Below are positions 61,805-64,000 of a stretch of 64,000 bases of DNA, in pieces. Numbering within the stretch: the stretch's first letter is position 1; each line of letters begins with the position of its first letter. Below the pieces are notes generated by a model. That model worked only from the letters and a program-made list of their open reading frames with translations, was not told the DNA's origin and made no database searches. The position numbers and the translations under genes were made by a program. This DNA comes from CBDFMG01 sp965221205 [NCBI: bacterium] (lineage in GTDB: Bacteria; SM23-31): NCBI GenBank assembly GCA_965221205.1, contig OZ244870.1, positions 2,914,001 to 2,978,000 on the forward strand, read 5' to 3'.

Positions 61805-62140
61805 TTGCACAAAAGCAAAGGTACCTCTATTGATAAAGAAATTCCAAGCAGAAAAAACGGAAAGAGTTTTCAAGATGAAGTTAAAATTGCCGAAATTGTA
61901 AATAAAGGTGCGTCATATTCCTTCGTTGATACTATTTTTATAGTAACAATAGTTGGAGTAATACTTTCTCTGTCATTTTTAGAAATATCATCTGATGTTC
62001 TTCTTACAGTAGCTATAGCAGCATATGTATGTAACAGGATATATAGAAAAGATACAAATACGCTTATAGTGATAGGAATAATAGTAGGAATGTCAGTTTC
62101 ATTGGGATTAAACTTGCCCATCTTCGGTTTCCTGTTTTGA
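61805..62140 (+). CDS. Small membrane protein of unknown function
   Basis: 111 aa from a TTG at 61805; no ATG is available near the start. A polar N-terminus (about 40 residues, Lys-rich) is followed by three hydrophobic segments (VDTIFIVTIVGVILSLSFL, VLLTVAIAAYVCN, TLIVIGIIVGMSVSLGL). It sits directly downstream of the transposase remnant. I do not recognise a family, and no good ribosome site is visible. It marks the last AT-rich sequence before the GC-rich stretch. Confidence 0.4.
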   Translation: MHKSKGTSIDKEIPSRKNGKSFQDEVKIAEIVNKGASYSFVDTIFIVTIVGVILSLSFLEISSDVLLTVAIAAYVCNRIYRKDTNTLIVIGIIVGMSVSLGLNLPIFGFLF

Positions 62141-62249
62141 GTTGTAGTTTGCTTTCAAGAATAAGTTTTGTATATTTTCTCGGAGCCAAGATCACCGAAC
62201 TCAAGGCCAAGATCGACGCCCAAGGTACCCGGATCGAGGACCTGAGACG

Positions 62250-62475
62250 AGTGATGTGGTACAAGTGCTGCCAGGGGAGGCGCAGCGGGCGTGTGATCGT
62301 GAAAGTCCGGTGTTAGGTGAGCCACATGGTAGATATCCAGGCCCAGGACGCAGCGCTTGAGGGCCGTGAGGGTGTTCATGTCGAGCGGCACCAGGTGGCG
62401 GATGATCTTGTTGAAGAAGTCTTCACCGAGTCGGATATTGCTGTCAAAGAGCACCTGTTCGTCTGGTTGTAATGA
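62250..62475 (-). pseudogene. Scar of a plasmid RepA replication initiator
   Basis: The minus strand reads QVLFDSNIRLGEDFFNKIIR, then HLVPLDMNTLTALKRCVLGLD and IYH. A frameshift follows, after which the neighbouring frame gives RTFTITRPLRLPWQHLY. This is the middle of the RepA family of plasmid initiators (pattern: PLDM...LKRSxLGLDLYxWLTYRTF). Both ends are missing. Just plus-strand-downstream the DUF4011 gene starts. GC-rich, unlike the sequence to the left. Confidence 0.65.
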
Positions 62476-62573
62476 CCTCGCACAGGCTGCCACAATCCGA
62501 TAAGCCAACACTTGTGACGACGTACAGGAACACACCGCACAAAGTTGACAATCAATAACGAGAGGAACGATTG

Positions 62574-64000
62574 ATGAACCCGAAAGGTGCGGTATCAGCA
62601 ACCATACACTGTAAAACGGCGGCGAAGATCAATTTCGCTTGCCACCAGAGTGCGTTCGCCTTTTTGCGAGATTTGCGCGTCGAAAACAACCACCGTGAAG
62701 AACGGTTGGATGATGTGCTTGTCACACTGTCCTCGAATCCCGCCTTTCTGAAACCGAAATCATGGCATCTGGATCGGATCGCGCCCGCGGGAATCCTTCC
62801 GATCAAGGACCGGGATATCGAACTGGATGGGGCTTTCTTGCTCAATCTGGTCGATTCCATGTCCGGGCTCGTCACGATCATGGTCGAACAGGGCGGCGTG
62901 GTCATAGCGGAGGAAACCAAGTCCGTTGAACTCCTGGCCTATAACGAGTGGGGTGGAGCTGGGTACATGCCCGAATTGCTCGCTGCCTTCTCCATGCCCA
63001 ACGACCCGGCGGTAGATCGAGTGTTACGCGACGCGAGCCTCATACTGCGAGCGGCCGGAAAGCCAGACGGTATCGACGGGTACAGGTCGAGGAGCCGACG
63101 ACGAGTGTGGGAAATCACATCGGCCATTTACACGGCTATCTGCCGTCTTGGTATCAGCTATTCCGTTCCACCAGCGAGCTTCGAGCGTGACGGGCAGAAA
63201 ATCCGTTTGCCCGGCCAGATCCTGGAGAATCGCATAGCAACCTGTCTGGACTCCACCATGCTGTTTACCTCGGCGTTGGAGCAGGCTGGCCTCAACCCCA
63301 TCGTCGTCTTACCACGGGAGTATTCGGTTGTGGGTGTCTGGTTACAGCCCGAAGAACTCTCGACGATCGTCATCGACGAATCGGAAATCTTAAGGAAGCG
63401 CATTCAACTGAAGGAGTTGCTGCTGACCGATACCACCTATGTGACTTCCCATCCCGCACCTCCCTTCTCCAAGGCGGTCGAGGCCGCAACGGAAGTCATT
63501 TCTCCCGACCGGGACGGCACTTTCAATTCGGCAATCGATATCCGCCGTGCCCGAGCCCATCGGATCACCCCCTTGGGAAGGAAATCCGGTCAACCAGGCG
63601 AGGCCGCAGAGTCGGTGGGTGGTGACCGCGTGGAAATTGCCCTTGAAGAAGCTCCAGTACTTCCCGACTTCGATGAGAGCGTGGAAGAGGAGGAATTGCC
63701 CGAAACCCCAGCAGGCCGTCTGAAGCGTTGGCAACGCAAGTTGTTGGATCTGTCCACACGAAACCCGCTCCTCAACCACAGATCAACGAAGACTAGTCTG
63801 CGCCTTATCTGTCCTGATCCGGAACTGCTGGAAGACAAGCTTGCTGACGGCTCCAAGATTTCCGATCCAACCGGTCCCGCGGTCCCGCAACCCACGCCCC
63901 AGGATGCCCCAGGATGAAGAAATTCACAGGCAACGCACCGGCGAGGTGATCACGCAGGAATATGCGCGCGATGCGCTCCAAAAGAAGCAAGTGCTGGTCG
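62574..64000 (+). CDS. DUF4011 helicase-type protein, 5' part, with a frameshift (runs off window)
   Basis: ATG 62574 (GAGGAA 7 bases upstream). About 445 residues of N-terminal region: a beta-rich start, then the transglutaminase-like stretch NRIATCLDSTMLFTSALEQAGLNP, VLPREYSVVGVWL, then RLKRWQRKLLDLSTRNPLLN, the DUF4011 signature. Near 63905 the frame ends in a TGA while the next frame continues as DEEIHRQRTGEVITQEYARD and QKKQVLV to the window end, so one indel is present. Full-length relatives are about 1,500-2,000 aa with a superfamily 1 helicase and a Vsr/DUF3320-type nuclease end, and some act in phage defence. GC-rich; probably transferred. Confidence 0.75.

Noticed and set aside
62155-62601. 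148-codon minus-strand frame as a complete gene.
   Set aside because: Only its middle resembles RepA, which then shifts frame; both ends are non-homologous, so it is recorded as a scar.
1-64000. All frameshifts could be sequencing or assembly errors.
   Set aside because: Core genes are free of them and nonsense codons occur too. A few at homopolymers (CCCCC in fucP, AAAA in menH) could still be errors and are flagged in the entries.

Overview
The window looks like a chromosome segment from a Gram-negative bacterium of the FCB assemblage (Neomarinimicrobiota, Ignavibacteriota or Calditrichota-like). This placement is inference. It rests on LolCDE lipoprotein-export genes and a TonB-like protein (two membranes), a C-terminal sorting domain with the NYPNPFNP motif, ClpC with a UVR motif, an AT-rich background, and sigma70-type promoters (TTGACT-17-TATATT before prfB).

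Layout. (1) 1-10630, minus strand: intact housekeeping run prfB-alr-lysS-lolC-lolE-lolD, then clpC and the start of a TonB-like gene; prfB carries the classic programmed +1 frameshift. (2) 10935-14963: remnant of a phage-like P-loop gene, a secreted protein with three near-identical internal repeats, and glnA. (3) 15054-18991: visibly GC-richer island of decayed genes (cyclophilin, FN3 fragment, a DUF4145-like protein) plus an OLD-like AAA ATPase next to a TOPRIM (DUF3226-like) protein. (4) 19300-25457: metH, a zinc-ribbon protein and a dead fliD. (5) 25699-34224: menaquinone genes (menF-menD-menH*-menB-menA-menE, a hotdog thioesterase and the menG/ubiE methyltransferase); menH is broken and menC is not present. 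(6) 34865-38964: a divergent fused E1-type ThDP enzyme and a TolB-like propeller protein. (7) 39546-51934: an L-fucose/L-rhamnose locus in decay. The exo-fucosidase and fucI are intact, while transporter, both kinases, both aldolases and an amidohydrolase are frameshifted or stopped. (8) 52427-60517: secreted or lipoprotein hydrolases (dienelactone hydrolase, DUF885, M24, amidohydrolase) and a dead aldo/keto reductase; three genes share a related ~90-100 bp upstream element. (9) 60896-64000: dead IS1595-type transposase, small membrane protein, RepA scar, and the 5' part of a GC-rich DUF4011 helicase-type gene.

Main theme: lesions are not random. Tens of kilobases of core genes contain none, while sugar-catabolic, flagellar, mobile and transferred genes contain many frameshifts and several nonsense codons, three of them at likely Trp positions. 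This fits ongoing genome erosion rather than poor sequence quality. The best candidates for a poorly described system are the ATPase-TOPRIM pair (17431-18991), the RepA-linked DUF4011 gene (62574 onward) and the three-copy upstream element.
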